Shown here piece after piece: positions 19,545-27,811 of a DNA stretch of 55,851 nucleotides. The DNA is from Paratractidigestivibacter sp963605405 (lineage in GTDB: Bacteria; Actinomycetota; Coriobacteriia; Coriobacteriales; Atopobiaceae). Within the stretch, counting starts at the first letter, position 1; every line of letters starts with the position of its first letter. The notes under the pieces were generated by a model that ran no database searches, was not told the origin of the DNA, and saw only the letters and a list, made by a program, of their open reading frames with translations. The translations under genes were made by a program, and so were the position numbers. Where the stretch lies: positions 1-55,851 of the forward strand of contig CAVCUP010000019.1 in assembly GCA_963605405.1 (NCBI GenBank), read 5' to 3'.

Positions 19545-20483
19545 ATGCACGATATCCAGCCGTCCGTCCCGCGCACGCCTGCTCAGGCTACGCTGCGCGT
19601 CGTTTCTATCGTCATGGCGATCATCGGCGGCGTGGTCGTGCTGGGCGGCGCGCTCGCGTTCTGGTACCGCGACCGGCTGGGGCTTTCTGAGGAGTTGGCC
19701 TGGCTAGCGTACTCCTATGGCGGCATCATCATGGGAGCGGCGGCGTTGCTGCTGGTCACGGCGTGGCTGGGCCTGCGCGCCGCCGATGATTCCTCGCGTG
19801 TGACGCCGTATCGCAACCTCTGCTATTTTGTGGGGCTCGTCATTTTGGTGGCCGTCGTGTGGGGCTGGGGCATGGGGACGTTCCTGCTTTTCAACCCCGT
19901 CGTTTTGCTGAGCACGGTGACGTACGTGATCGTGTGCTCGCAGCTTGCCGACCGCGTGGCCGAGGAGCACGAGCGCGGCGTGCGCGGCGAGGTCTTCCTG
20001 CGCAACGGCGATCAGCGCACGCTTCATCTGCTTTCTGAGGTCATCCTCGTCAAAGGCGCGCTCTTGGGCACCGTCGCGTTCGTGCTCGGCGTCGGGTGTT
20101 TCGCGCAGGGCGGCCTTGACCTGGCTTCCGACCTGGGGCTTTCTGCTGAGGGCTACGAGCAGCTGCTCATAACCTATGGGGTCGACGCGGCTATCAACGT
20201 GGGCGTGGCCATGCTCGGGATCTGGGGGTCCAACCGGCCGCGCCGTGTCACGCCGTTCATGGCGATCAGCTGCGCGGTGTTTATTGCCGACGTCGCGCGC
20301 GTGGTCGCGGGGGTGGTGACGCACCAGGAGCTTGGGACGGGCAGCGTCGAGGTGCTGCTCGACCTGGTGTACATGGGCGCGTGCGCCTACGTATCGTGGA
20401 AAATCCGCCGCCAGACGGCTGCGCTCGACGCCGTGCTCGAGGTCGGAGATGTCTCTGAGCGCCCGGACAGGGGCGAGGCTTGA
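19545..20483 (+). CDS. Hypothetical polytopic membrane protein
   Basis: This 312-residue protein has about seven hydrophobic segments, including VSIVMAIIGGVVVLGGALAF, GGIIMGAAALLLVTAWLGL, FVGLVILVAVVWGWGMGTF, LLGTVAFVLGVGCF and LVYMGACAYVSW. A hydrophilic loop (ADRVAEEHERGVRGEVFLRNG) lies mid-protein, and the C-terminal 25 residues are polar. The start at 19545 is chosen because CGAGAGGAATCCTC precedes it and the first helix then begins near residue 18. It follows niaR by 31 bp and may be read with the NAD operon, which would hint at a vitamin or precursor link, but nothing in the sequence shows one. I do not recognise the family. Confidence 0.75.
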   Translation: MHDIQPSVPRTPAQATLRVVSIVMAIIGGVVVLGGALAFWYRDRLGLSEELAWLAYSYGGIIMGAAALLLVTAWLGLRAADDSSRVTPYRNLCYFVGLVILVAVVWGWGMGTFLLFNPVVLLSTVTYVIVCSQLADRVAEEHERGVRGEVFLRNGDQRTLHLLSEVILVKGALLGTVAFVLGVGCFAQGGLDLASDLGLSAEGYEQLLITYGVDAAINVGVAMLGIWGSNRPRRVTPFMAISCAVFIADVARVVAGVVTHQELGTGSVEVLLDLVYMGACAYVSWKIRRQTAALDAVLEVGDVSERPDRGEA

Positions 20484-20500
20484 TTGGGACAGGCGGGCTT

Positions 20501-20712
20501 GCAAAGTTTTGACGTAAGTGCGCCGTAACGGGCGATGCGCTGCAAGGTTTTGCGCCAAGTGCGACGTGATTTCGGTCGTGGAGTGCCCTTCAAGGCGGAT
20601 TTAGGGGCAGTTTTCGCCTTTTGAAGGGCGGTTAGGTCCTGTTTTACGCAGCACTTGGCGTAAAACCTTGCACGGAGTACCGTGCTGCGTCGCACTTGGC
20701 GTAAAACTTTGC
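20501..20712. repeat. 41-bp-period inverted array, type B
   Basis: Forward units GCAAAGTTTTGACGTAAGTG (20501) and GCAAGGTTTTGCGCCAAGTG (20542) lie exactly 41 bp apart. Two inverted units, with GCACTTGGCGTAAAAC at 20651 and 20692, are also 41 bp apart. The centre (20585-20629) is its own hairpin, GCCCTTCAA pairing with TTGAAGGGC. The whole stretch can fold into a long interrupted stem. It fills the gap between the membrane protein and the AraC gene, which has no coding signal. Confidence 0.8.
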
Positions 20713-20778
20713 AGCGCAGGCGGATTGACCCGGGGCGAGCCCGTTCTGGGCGTCGCGGCATGAACCCGCGCCGCTGGT

Positions 20779-21678
20779 CTACCCTCGCGCGCGGACGCGA
20801 TACATTCGCGGGGTGCAGTGGTAATCGCGGCGGAAGAGCTGGGCGAAGTTGCTTGGGCTTTGAATGCCCACGGCCCGACCCACCTCGGCAATGGGCGTGT
20901 CGGTGCCGGCAAGCAGCTCTGCGGCCTTGGAGAGCCGGTGGATCAGCAGGTAGCGAGAAGGGCTTACCCCGAAGGTCTTGGTAAAGCAGCGCAGGCACTC
21001 TCGCTCGCTCACGCCGGCCGCGGCGGCGATCTGCCCGACGGTGAGCTTCTCGGCGTAGTGGGCGGCGATGTGGTCGCGCATGAAGGCTGAGCGCTCGGCG
21101 CTCACGGTATCCTCGGCGCTTACGGGCGCGGGCGCCCCGGCAACCACCCAAGCGGAGAGAAACGCATGGGAAAGATGGGCGCGCACCTCGATCTCGTAGC
21201 CGGGCTCCTCGGCCTCGAGCGCGCCGAGGGCCTGCGCGAGATGCCATGCGAAGCGGTCCTCGCCCGCGTCGCTCGGCCTAAAGACGAGGAGGTCTGCGCC
21301 GGAGGCCACCTTAAGCGGCTCGACGTAGCGGCGGGAGATGGCCGAGGACGGGGCGCCGCCCACGAGCTCACCCTCGAAGACAACGGAACGTATGCGTGCG
21401 TTCGGGGCGCCGGCCGCGGCATGGGGACGCCAGGCGTTGACAAAGGCGGCCATACCCGGCTCGAGCGTGACGGACCTGTTCGCCACGAGGAGTTTGAAGG
21501 AGCCCTCGACGCAGAGAATGGCCTCGAAGGCCTCGTGCCAGTGCCAAGGTAGGTCGTCGCCGGGCTCGTGCCCGTAGAGCTCGTCGAAGCCGCGGCAGCC
21601 GAAGTCGCGGTCTCCCGTCGCGTCGAGTTCCTGGTTCGTCTCGTCGAGGTTGAGCATGCAGCGGGGACCATGAAGCAT
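20779..21678 (-). CDS. AraC-family transcription regulator
   Basis: This 299-residue protein has an N-terminal cupin-like sensor (PWHWHEAFEAILCVEGSFKLLVANRSVTLEPGMAAFVN) and a C-terminal pair of helix-turn-helix motifs (LTVGQIAAAAGVSERECLRCFTKTFGVSPSRYLL, then TPIAEVGRAVGIQSPSNFAQLFRRDYHCTPRMYR), the AraC/XylS signature. The start at 21678 is preferred because a possible -10 (TACTAT on the minus strand) lies just upstream. An in-frame ATG at 21765 would add 29 residues; neither start has a good ribosome site. It diverges from the MFS gene and probably regulates it. The inducer is unknown. Confidence 0.88.
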   Translation of the reverse strand: MLHGPRCMLNLDETNQELDATGDRDFGCRGFDELYGHEPGDDLPWHWHEAFEAILCVEGSFKLLVANRSVTLEPGMAAFVNAWRPHAAAGAPNARIRSVVFEGELVGGAPSSAISRRYVEPLKVASGADLLVFRPSDAGEDRFAWHLAQALGALEAEEPGYEIEVRAHLSHAFLSAWVVAGAPAPVSAEDTVSAERSAFMRDHIAAHYAEKLTVGQIAAAAGVSERECLRCFTKTFGVSPSRYLLIHRLSKAAELLAGTDTPIAEVGRAVGIQSPSNFAQLFRRDYHCTPRMYRVRARG

Positions 21679-21784
21679 AGTTGGCGGAATCCTTATAGTA
21701 TCTGGCGTATATCGGGCAAAATGCGCTTGGCACTGTCGGTAATATGACAGAGTTACGTTACGCATCGTAGTCCAAGGAAGTCAA

Positions 21785-22996
21785 ATGGCCTCACTGCTTC
21801 TCCCCGTCATCTACATCGCGTTCGTCTCGCTCGGCCTGCCGGACTCGCTGCTCGGCTCGGCCTGGCCCGTCATGTACACGGATCTTGGCGCTCCGGTGGC
21901 GGCCCAGAGCGCCATTACGACGGTCATCACTGCCTGTACCGTCGTCTCGAGCCTGGCGACGGCGCCGCTGATGCGTCGGCTCGGCACAGGCAAGCTCGTC
22001 GCGGGGTCCGTCGCCCTGACCGCCGTCGCCATCCTCGGCTTCTCGGCAAGCACGAGCTTGTGGCAGCTGCTTCTGCTCGCTCTGCCGTACGGTCTGGGCG
22101 CGGGCTCCATTGACTCGGCGCTCAACAGCTACGTGGCCGTCCATTACGGCGAGAGGCACATGAGCTGGCTGCACTGCTGCTGGGGAATCGGCACGAGCGT
22201 GAGCCCCGTCATCATGGGCTGGGCGCTCACGGGCCCGCTGGGTTGGCACGCGGGCTACTTGGCCGTGGGCGTTATCCAGGCCGTCATCACCGCGGTTATG
22301 GTCTTCTCGCTGCCGCTGTGGAAGCGCGCGGGAGACGGCGAGGCGGCCGAGGGCGAGCCGGACGGCGAGGCCGCGGTCCAGGGCGGCTTCACCTACGCCG
22401 AGGTGCTTCGCATGCCCGGCGCCAAGTCCGCCATCTTCTCGTTCGGCTGCTACAGCGCCTTCGAGTACGTCTGCGGTCTCTGGTCCGCGAGCCACCTGGT
22501 GCTCGCGCGAGGCATCGCGGAGGCGCAGGCGGCGACCATGGTCTCGTTCTTTTACGTGGGTATCACGGTGGGGCGACTCATCTCGGGCTTCATCGCGCCG
22601 CGCGTGGGTAGCAGGAACATGATTCGCGGCGGCCAGGTCGTCGTGGTCGCGGGGCTTGCGCTGCTCGTCGCCGGGCAGGGAGGGGTCATGCTTTCGTGCG
22701 CCCTCGCGCTCATCGGCCTGGGGTGCGCGCCCATCTACCCGAGCATCATCGCGCTCACTCCCGAGCGCTTCGGCGAGGCGGCGTCCCAGTCCATGGTCAG
22801 CCTTCAGATGGCCTGCGCCTACGTTGGCTCGACCTTAGCGCCGCCGCTCTGCGCGCTGCTGGTCTCGGATGGCGGGGCCGCGCTCGTGCCGGCGCTGCTC
22901 GTCGGCGTGCTGACGGCCATGGTGCTTCTTTCCGAGCGGGCAAACGTGAGGCTTGCCCACGCAGCCGAGCCTGCGGCCGATTACGTTACTGAATAG
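21785..22996 (+). CDS. Major facilitator superfamily transporter
   Basis: This 403-residue protein has about 12 hydrophobic segments and the MFS cytoplasmic loop motif in the form RRLGTGKLV between helices 2 and 3. The segments PYGLGAGSIDSALNSYVAVHYG and SWLHCCWGIGTSVSP recall the FucP-like sugar-transporter branch. A polar linker (AGDGEAAEGEPDGEAAVQGG) separates the two six-helix halves. It diverges from the AraC gene, which is its likely regulator, and a PHP phosphatase follows after 15 bp. The substrate cannot be determined from sequence. Confidence 0.88.
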   Translation: MASLLLPVIYIAFVSLGLPDSLLGSAWPVMYTDLGAPVAAQSAITTVITACTVVSSLATAPLMRRLGTGKLVAGSVALTAVAILGFSASTSLWQLLLLALPYGLGAGSIDSALNSYVAVHYGERHMSWLHCCWGIGTSVSPVIMGWALTGPLGWHAGYLAVGVIQAVITAVMVFSLPLWKRAGDGEAAEGEPDGEAAVQGGFTYAEVLRMPGAKSAIFSFGCYSAFEYVCGLWSASHLVLARGIAEAQAATMVSFFYVGITVGRLISGFIAPRVGSRNMIRGGQVVVVAGLALLVAGQGGVMLSCALALIGLGCAPIYPSIIALTPERFGEAASQSMVSLQMACAYVGSTLAPPLCALLVSDGGAALVPALLVGVLTAMVLLSERANVRLAHAAEPAADYVTE

Positions 22997-23011
22997 ATAA
23001 GGAGTTCAATC

Positions 23012-23860
23012 ATGTTTGCTGATTACCACGTGCACTGCGAATTTTCCGACGATTCCGTTTACCCGCTGCTGGCCGTGTGCCGTGACGCGGTCGCCCTCGG
23101 GCTTGAGCAGATCTGCTTTACCGACCACGTGGACTACGGCGTCAAGCCCGACGTTGACGAGTATCGCCGCGACCCTTCGCTCGCGCGCCTCGAGGACGGC
23201 GAGCCGGTGCTCAACGTGGACTACCCGCGCTACTTCGCGGCTATCGAGGCCGCGCAGGCCGAGTTCGCCGGCAAGCTGACGATTAAGGCCGGCCTCGAGC
23301 TCGGCGTCCAGAGCCATCTCGTGGACCGCAACCACGCGCTGTTCAAGACCTGGGAAGACAAGCTCGACTTTGTTATCTGCTCGATTCACGAGGTGGGGGA
23401 CCTTGAGTTCTGGACCGGCGACTTCCAGCGTGGCCGCACGCAGCGGGGGTACAACATGGCCTACTACGAGGAGCTTCTTCGCGTCGTCCAGACGTTCAAG
23501 GACTACTCGGTGCTCGGTCACCTCGATCTGATCCGTCGCTACGACCCGGCCGGCGAGTTCCCCTTTGAGGAGACGCGCGACGTGGTCGCGGCCATCCTCG
23601 AGCAGGTGATCGCCGACGGCAAGGGCATCGAGCTCAACACGTCGAGCTTCCGCTACGGCCTGCCCGACCTGCAGCCGAGCACCGACGTTTTGCGCCTGTA
23701 CCATGACCTCGGCGGTCGCGTGCTCACCCTGGGCAGCGACTCGCACAAGCCGGAGCACCTAGGCGCCCACATCTGCGGGTGCCACGAGCGCCTCCGTGAC
23801 CTCGGCTTTACTGAGTTCTGCGTATACGAGCGTATGGAGCCGAGCTTCTTGCCGCTTTAA
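23012..23860 (+). CDS. PHP-domain phosphatase (histidinol-phosphatase-like)
   Basis: This 282-residue protein is a PHP-family metallohydrolase similar to HisJ/HisK. Metal ligands are visible in MFADYHVHCEFSDDS (the HxH motif), CFTDHVDYG, GLELGV, CSIHEV, LGHLDLIRRY and the C-terminal GSDSHKPEHLG. Three metal ions are usual in the family. GATAAGGAG precedes the start, 15 bp after the MFS stop, so the two are probably co-transcribed. No other histidine-biosynthesis gene is near, so histidinol phosphate is only one possible substrate, and another phosphorylated small molecule taken up or made with the transporter is also possible. Confidence 0.85.
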   Translation: MFADYHVHCEFSDDSVYPLLAVCRDAVALGLEQICFTDHVDYGVKPDVDEYRRDPSLARLEDGEPVLNVDYPRYFAAIEAAQAEFAGKLTIKAGLELGVQSHLVDRNHALFKTWEDKLDFVICSIHEVGDLEFWTGDFQRGRTQRGYNMAYYEELLRVVQTFKDYSVLGHLDLIRRYDPAGEFPFEETRDVVAAILEQVIADGKGIELNTSSFRYGLPDLQPSTDVLRLYHDLGGRVLTLGSDSHKPEHLGAHICGCHERLRDLGFTEFCVYERMEPSFLPL

Positions 23861-24027
23861 TCGGCTTGGGGCCAGGCGGCGCGAGCTGGCCTGCGGCTTC
23901 GGAAGAGGATGAGGTCGCGGCCTATGAACGCAAGCTGCAATTCCAGGGATGCGGCTGTTCGCGGCGAGAATGCCCGGGCATGCGTGGGTAGCATAGAGGG
24001 GTATCCGCCCAATCGAAAGGACCCCAC

Positions 24028-24426
24028 ATGGACGAGATCCTCGCCTATCTCAAGGCCAACCCCACCTACTTTCTCGCAACCGTCGACGCCGAGGGTAACC
24101 CGCAGGTGCGCCCCTTTGGCACCGCGACCCTCTTTGAGGGCAAGCTGTATATCCAAACGGGCAGGAAGAAGGCCGTGAGCGCCGAGATGCTCGCTCACCC
24201 GCGCGTCGCCATCTGCGATATGGGCAAGGGCGGTACCTGGCTGCGTATCGAGGCCGACGCTATCGAGGACGAGCGCGTCGAGGCCCAGCAGGCCGTGCTC
24301 GACGAGTACCCCGGCCTTCAGAAGATGTACGCCGCCGGCGACGGGAACACGCAGGTCTTCTACCTGGCGAACGCGAAGGCGACCATCAGCTCCTTCACCG
24401 CCGAGCCGAGGAGCTTCGAGTTCTAG
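24028..24426 (+). CDS. Pyridoxamine 5'-phosphate oxidase-family protein
   Basis: This 132-residue protein is a split-barrel flavin-binding protein. The N-terminal motif NPTYFLATVDAEGNPQVRPFGTATLFEGKLYIQTGRKKAVSAEM is typical of short FMN- or F420-binding members of this superfamily. The small size separates it from true PdxH (about 210 residues), so it is likely a reductase or flavin carrier, not a vitamin B6 enzyme. GAAAGGACC precedes the start. The gene stands alone and ends in a repeat-derived terminator. Cofactor and substrate are not resolved. Confidence 0.85.
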   Translation: MDEILAYLKANPTYFLATVDAEGNPQVRPFGTATLFEGKLYIQTGRKKAVSAEMLAHPRVAICDMGKGGTWLRIEADAIEDERVEAQQAVLDEYPGLQKMYAAGDGNTQVFYLANAKATISSFTAEPRSFEF

Positions 24427-24491
24427 GCGAGTCGCCGAGCCCCGGAATCGCGTCATCCGGCAACGCGCCTCGTGCGCGAGCCCCGTATGAG

Positions 24492-24655
24492 CGCCACCCA
24501 GCAATATCGCGCCCCGAAACCTCGCCGTGCAGCAACGTTGGATTGCTGGGCGGCGAGGTTTCGGGGCGCGGTTTTTTGTTGCGTTGCTGGGCGGCGAGAA
24601 CTCGGGGCTCGTTTCTTGCCGATGCTGCTGGGCGGCGAGGACTCAGGGTTCACGG
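24492..24655. repeat. 41-bp-period inverted array, type A
   Basis: One full forward unit begins at 24509 (GCGCCCC...TGCAGCAACG) after a degenerate fragment. Three inverted units with TTGCTGGGCGGCGAG follow at 24542, 24583 and 24624, each 41 bp apart. The units match the arrays at 36391 and 55580. The 319-bp gap between the oxidase gene and the dipeptidase gene contains this array and no gene that I can support. Confidence 0.8.
24509..24577 (+). terminator. Terminator formed by the inner repeat units
   Basis: The forward unit at 24509-24535 pairs with the inverted unit at 24543-24569 (27 bp, two mismatches) over a 7-nt loop, and TTTTTT follows at 24572-24577. This gives a strong intrinsic terminator for the oxidase gene. 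Confidence 0.82.
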
Positions 24656-24745
24656 CCGTCTTGGTTGCAGGGGGCGCGGCTCGGAGCGCAGACGGGCCCG
24701 CGAAAGCCATGCCCGCGCCCCGAGCAGATGCGGCCCAGAGACCGG

Positions 24746-26173
24746 CTAGCCCTCCTCGAGCTCGAGCTCCATGAGGCGGGCGATGCTCACGATGTAGACC
24801 TTGAGCGCGCGCTTGAGGTCCGCTTCGGAAACGCCCTCGTCCGGGCCGTGCTCCATGCCGACCCACTCCGGCTCGTCGGGGTTGTTCTCGTGGGGGCCGA
24901 AGGCGCAGGCGCGCTTGAACTTGCGCGCGTAGGTGCCGCCTCCGATGCAGAACGCCTCGGCTTTCTTGCCCGTGTACTCGCTGTAAGTGGCGAGAAGCGC
25001 CTCGATCTCGGGGCGGGCGGGGTCGATGTAGAAGGGAACCTTGTCCTCGAGCACGCGGTAGGAGCAGCCGTGCGCGGCCCCGAGCTCGGCCATACGCGCC
25101 GTGATGGCGTCGCCTGTGGTGCTCGTGGGGTAGCGGGAGTCGATGGTCTGGACGAAGCGGCCGTTCACCGTGCGGACAGTGCCGGCGATGCAGGTAAGGG
25201 GGCCGAACTTCTCGTCGTGTGCGGCGAGGCCGGTGTGGGCGCCGTCGGCGTCCTCGGTAAGGGAGACCTGCAGCTCGACGAAGGCGCGGTTGGTGTCGTC
25301 CACAAGGTCGTTGGCCAGCAGGTAGCGGGCGAGGAGCCCGATGGCGTTGACGGTGCCGGCGGGCATAGAGGCGTGGCCGCCCTTGCCGTGGGCCGAGACG
25401 CGCGCGAGGCCGTCGCCGGCGGCCTCGACCTCGATGTGGTCGGCTGCCGGCAGGGCTGCGGCGTCGGCGCGCACGAGCGCGGCGGCGAGGCCGGGGATGG
25501 CGTTGGCCACGGTGCCGCCGTCGAGCTCGAGGAGCACGTCGCCCGCGATGGCCTCGTTGCTGCGGAACTCGCCCTGGTAGACGCCCTTCTCGCCGCAAAT
25601 CAGCGGGAAGTCGGCGTCGGGCGAGAAGCAGAATGCCGGCTCGGGGCAGTGCTCGAGGTAGACGGGGACATCGCCCATGGAGGTCTCCTCGTTGTTGCCG
25701 ATGATGCAGCGCAGCGTGTAGGGGAGCTTCTTGCCGGTGGCCACGACCTGGCGCGCAAAGAAGTGGGCGGCGTAGAGCGAGAGGACAAAGGGCCCCTTGT
25801 CGTCGAGGACGCCGCGGCCGATGAGGTAGCCGTCCTTGCGCGTGACGTCGAGGGGCGGGAAGGTCCAGCCGAGGCCGAGCGGCACGATGTCGGTGTGCGC
25901 GATGGTCGCGATGTAGGCGTCGCGCTCGCCGGCGAGGTCCGCGTAGCCGATGTAGCCGTCGAGGTCGGTGACGGAAAGGCCCAGGCGCTCGGCGATCTTC
26001 TCGGCGGCGACAAGGGCGTCGTTTGCGGCTGGGCCCCAGGGCTTGCCGGGCTCGGCGTGTTCGAGGTCCTCGACGGACTCGATCTTTACCAGGGTGCGGA
26101 TGTCTTCAACGGCGTCTTCCCAGATCTCGTTGACGTAGGCGTCGACGTCTTGCTTGAGCTGTTCCTCGTTCAT
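24746..26173 (-). CDS. M20-family Mn2+/Zn2+ dipeptidase (Sapep/PepV-like)
   Basis: This 475-residue cytosolic peptidase hydrolyses dipeptides. Metal ligands are seen in IATIAHTDIVPLG (His and Asp), GRGVLDDKGP (bridging Asp), IGNNEETSMGD (catalytic and metal Glu) and FSPDADFP, and the C-terminal His is in GPHENNPDEPEWVG-type context. The lid domain includes SAHGKGGHASMPAGTVNAI. Length and order fit the Sapep/PepV group. The start at 26173 is preceded by GAGGAGGACC on the minus strand. It is monocistronic. Confidence 0.9.
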   Translation of the reverse strand: MNEEQLKQDVDAYVNEIWEDAVEDIRTLVKIESVEDLEHAEPGKPWGPAANDALVAAEKIAERLGLSVTDLDGYIGYADLAGERDAYIATIAHTDIVPLGLGWTFPPLDVTRKDGYLIGRGVLDDKGPFVLSLYAAHFFARQVVATGKKLPYTLRCIIGNNEETSMGDVPVYLEHCPEPAFCFSPDADFPLICGEKGVYQGEFRSNEAIAGDVLLELDGGTVANAIPGLAAALVRADAAALPAADHIEVEAAGDGLARVSAHGKGGHASMPAGTVNAIGLLARYLLANDLVDDTNRAFVELQVSLTEDADGAHTGLAAHDEKFGPLTCIAGTVRTVNGRFVQTIDSRYPTSTTGDAITARMAELGAAHGCSYRVLEDKVPFYIDPARPEIEALLATYSEYTGKKAEAFCIGGGTYARKFKRACAFGPHENNPDEPEWVGMEHGPDEGVSEADLKRALKVYIVSIARLMELELEEG

Positions 26174-26605
26174 TCGGTCCTCCTCGCGGACGCTGCGCGT
26201 GTTGGTTTATGCGCCGTTCATCTTACCGCGCACCACGTAATGGGCGGAGGCCGCTCGGCCGGTCGGTCCGGGCGCGGGCCGGCGCTGCGGGCTCGTCTAT
26301 GGAGGCATGGCGAGAACATATATATAGAGAGAGACAGGGGAGGTGCGACGGTCGTCGGTTCTCCGGCGCAGGTGGGGCCGTCTGGGCAGGGCCTGCGCGC
26401 GGTGCTTGGTTGGGCGCGCCGTGGAAGTGGACGAGCCTTTGAGCCCCTGGATCTGGGCCGAGGCCTTCGAGGCTCTGCATATAGAAGGGCGGGCTCTGAT
26501 GGCCCGCGCGCCTTCCAGCAAGGTCTTTTTCGAGGCGTTGTGCCAGGTCGGAGGCTTTCTTCTGACAAATTTTGGGCACGGAGAAAATTTTTTTGGAATT
26601 GAGGG
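26174..26605. other. Non-coding stretch before tRNA-Val
   Basis: About 430 bp with no open frame that shows coding character. It contains a short TATATATAGAGAGAGA simple-sequence run near 26310 and an imperfect GC hairpin near 26487-26518. The right part becomes AT-rich just before the tRNA promoter. I see no further gene or RNA. Confidence 0.5.
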
Positions 26606-26634
26606 TTGCATTGGGTGCAGTGCTCGCCTATATT
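26606..26634 (+). promoter_or_regulatory. Promoter of tRNA-Val
   Basis: TTGCAT (26606-26611) and TATATT (26629-26634) are separated by exactly 17 bp and lie 34 bp before the mature tRNA 5' end. The surroundings are AT-rich compared with the flanking DNA. Confidence 0.7.
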
Positions 26635-26667
26635 ATTCCTCGCGCGCAACGCGCACCCCAAAGCTTC

Positions 26668-26742
26668 GGGCGTTTAGCTCAGGGGGAGAGCGCTTCCCTG
26701 ACACGGAAGAGGTCACAAGTTCAAATCTTGTAACGCCCACCA
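26668..26742 (+). tRNA. tRNA-Val (anticodon GAC)
   Basis: A complete 75-nt cloverleaf is visible. The acceptor stem GGGCGTT (26668-26674) pairs with AACGCCC (26732-26738), followed by A and an encoded CCA. The D-loop includes AGCTCAGGGGGAGAGC. The anticodon arm CTTCC-CTGACAC-GGAAG places GAC at 26700-26702, which reads Val codons GUC and GUU. The T-arm contains GTTCAAATC. A promoter precedes it and a terminator follows, so it is a single-gene transcript. Confidence 0.97.
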
Positions 26743-26749
26743 AAAGTTC

Positions 26750-26786
26750 ACGACCCGTTGGTTCTACCAGCGGGTCGTTCTTTTTT
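26750..26786 (+). terminator. Intrinsic terminator of tRNA-Val
   Basis: ACGACCCG...TGG pairs with CCA...CGGGTCGT (26750-26779) and is followed by TTTTTT at 26781-26786. It lies 7 bp after the tRNA CCA end. Confidence 0.9.
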
Positions 26787-27186
26787 GATTAAAGCCGGGG
26801 AGCGTCCCTCTCATCTTCTGCGCCAAAGAGCCGAACCTGCGCCTTTGCCTGCCCGGCGACCGTAGGTTCCAATTCCGCGTCGCGAATTGACCGTCCTCGG
26901 CGGAAGGGGAGCGTCGCGACCTTCTGGAGACGCTTTCCGTCGACGACGCGGGATGGCGCGCGTTATGCGAGCCGCTGAACTGCTCGTGCCGCCAAGTGCT
27001 CGCCGGCTGCCCGCTCGTGGCGACGATGGAATTCTGGCTTGGCGTCAGAGTTTCGGAAACAGGGTGTGGAGACGGCGGAAGTGGCGCCGCTGCGGGGGCG
27101 GCCCTGCTACAATCGGTACCCCCCGATCCAAGACAACAAACGCACCTTACACATACCTCAAACACAGCAAGGGGGCCCTAGCCTTC
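26787..27186. other. Non-coding stretch before coaE
   Basis: About 400 bp with open frames on both strands that lack ribosome sites and look like GC-driven shadows. TACAAT at 27108-27113 is a possible -10 for the coaE transcript, but no convincing -35 is visible. I see no RNA gene here. Confidence 0.45.
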
Positions 27187-27804
27187 ATGTACACCGTCTT
27201 TCTTGCCGGGGGCATCGCCTCGGGCAAATCGTCCGTCGCGGGCGAGCTCGAGCGGCGCGGCGCCTGGCGCATCGACCTCGACAAGCTCTCGCGCGTGGTC
27301 CTCGAGCCCGGCACCGAGTGCGTGGCCGCGGTTGCGCGCGAGTTCGGCGAGGACCTCGTGGACCCGGGCACCGGCGCCCTTGACCGCGCGGCCCTCGCCG
27401 CGCGGGCCTTTGCGGACGCCGAGTCCGCTGCGCGCCTCGAGGCCATCGAGCTGCCCTATATCCACGAGCTTCTCGTCCATGCCCTCGAGGGCGGCCCTTG
27501 CGGCCAGGCCGAGCCGCGCATCTGCGTGGTGGAGGTGCCCCTGCTCGACCGTATGGAGGCGTCCTTCGGGCTCGCCGACGAGATTCTGGTCGTGGATTGC
27601 CCGCTTGAGCTGCGGCGCGTTCGCGCGGTCGGGCGCGGTATGGAGCCCGCCGACTTCGATGCCCGCGCGGCCAACCAGCCGAGCGACGAGTATCTCCGTG
27701 CCCACGCGACGGCGCTTCTCGACAACTCCGGGGGGCCCTCGGACCTCGCCCGCCAGGTAGACGCCTGGTGGGCTTCCCGCAACGACGACCTGCAAAGAAG
27801 GTAG
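27187..27804 (+). CDS. coaE: Dephospho-CoA kinase
   Basis: CoaE phosphorylates the 3'-hydroxyl of dephospho-CoA, the last step of coenzyme A synthesis. The 205-residue protein begins MYTVFLAGGIASGKSSVAGELERRGAWRIDLDKLSR, with the P-loop GGIASGKSS and the conserved DLDKLSR. REFGEDLVDPGTGALDRAALAARAF is the family's acceptor-side block, and VEVPLLDRMEASFGLADEILVVDCP completes the core. The start at 27187 follows AAGGGGG; the longer frame from 26887 lacks a ribosome site and homology. The lytic transglycosylase gene follows after 7 bp, so the two are probably one operon. Confidence 0.93.
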   Translation: MYTVFLAGGIASGKSSVAGELERRGAWRIDLDKLSRVVLEPGTECVAAVAREFGEDLVDPGTGALDRAALAARAFADAESAARLEAIELPYIHELLVHALEGGPCGQAEPRICVVEVPLLDRMEASFGLADEILVVDCPLELRRVRAVGRGMEPADFDARAANQPSDEYLRAHATALLDNSGGPSDLARQVDAWWASRNDDLQRR

Positions 27805-27811
27805 GCGACCC

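Noticed and set aside
15850..20483. NAD riboswitch in the nad leader
   Set aside because: The leader between the promoter and nadA is under 60 nt and shows no matching fold. A protein repressor (NiaR) is encoded in the operon.
26304..26340. TATATA/GAGAGA microsatellite as an origin or regulatory element
   Set aside because: It is short, with no DnaA boxes or nearby replication genes, so it is treated as simple sequence.
26343..26792. Possible gene running through tRNA-Val
   Set aside because: It overlaps the tRNA and its promoter, has no ribosome site, and shows biased low-complexity sequence.
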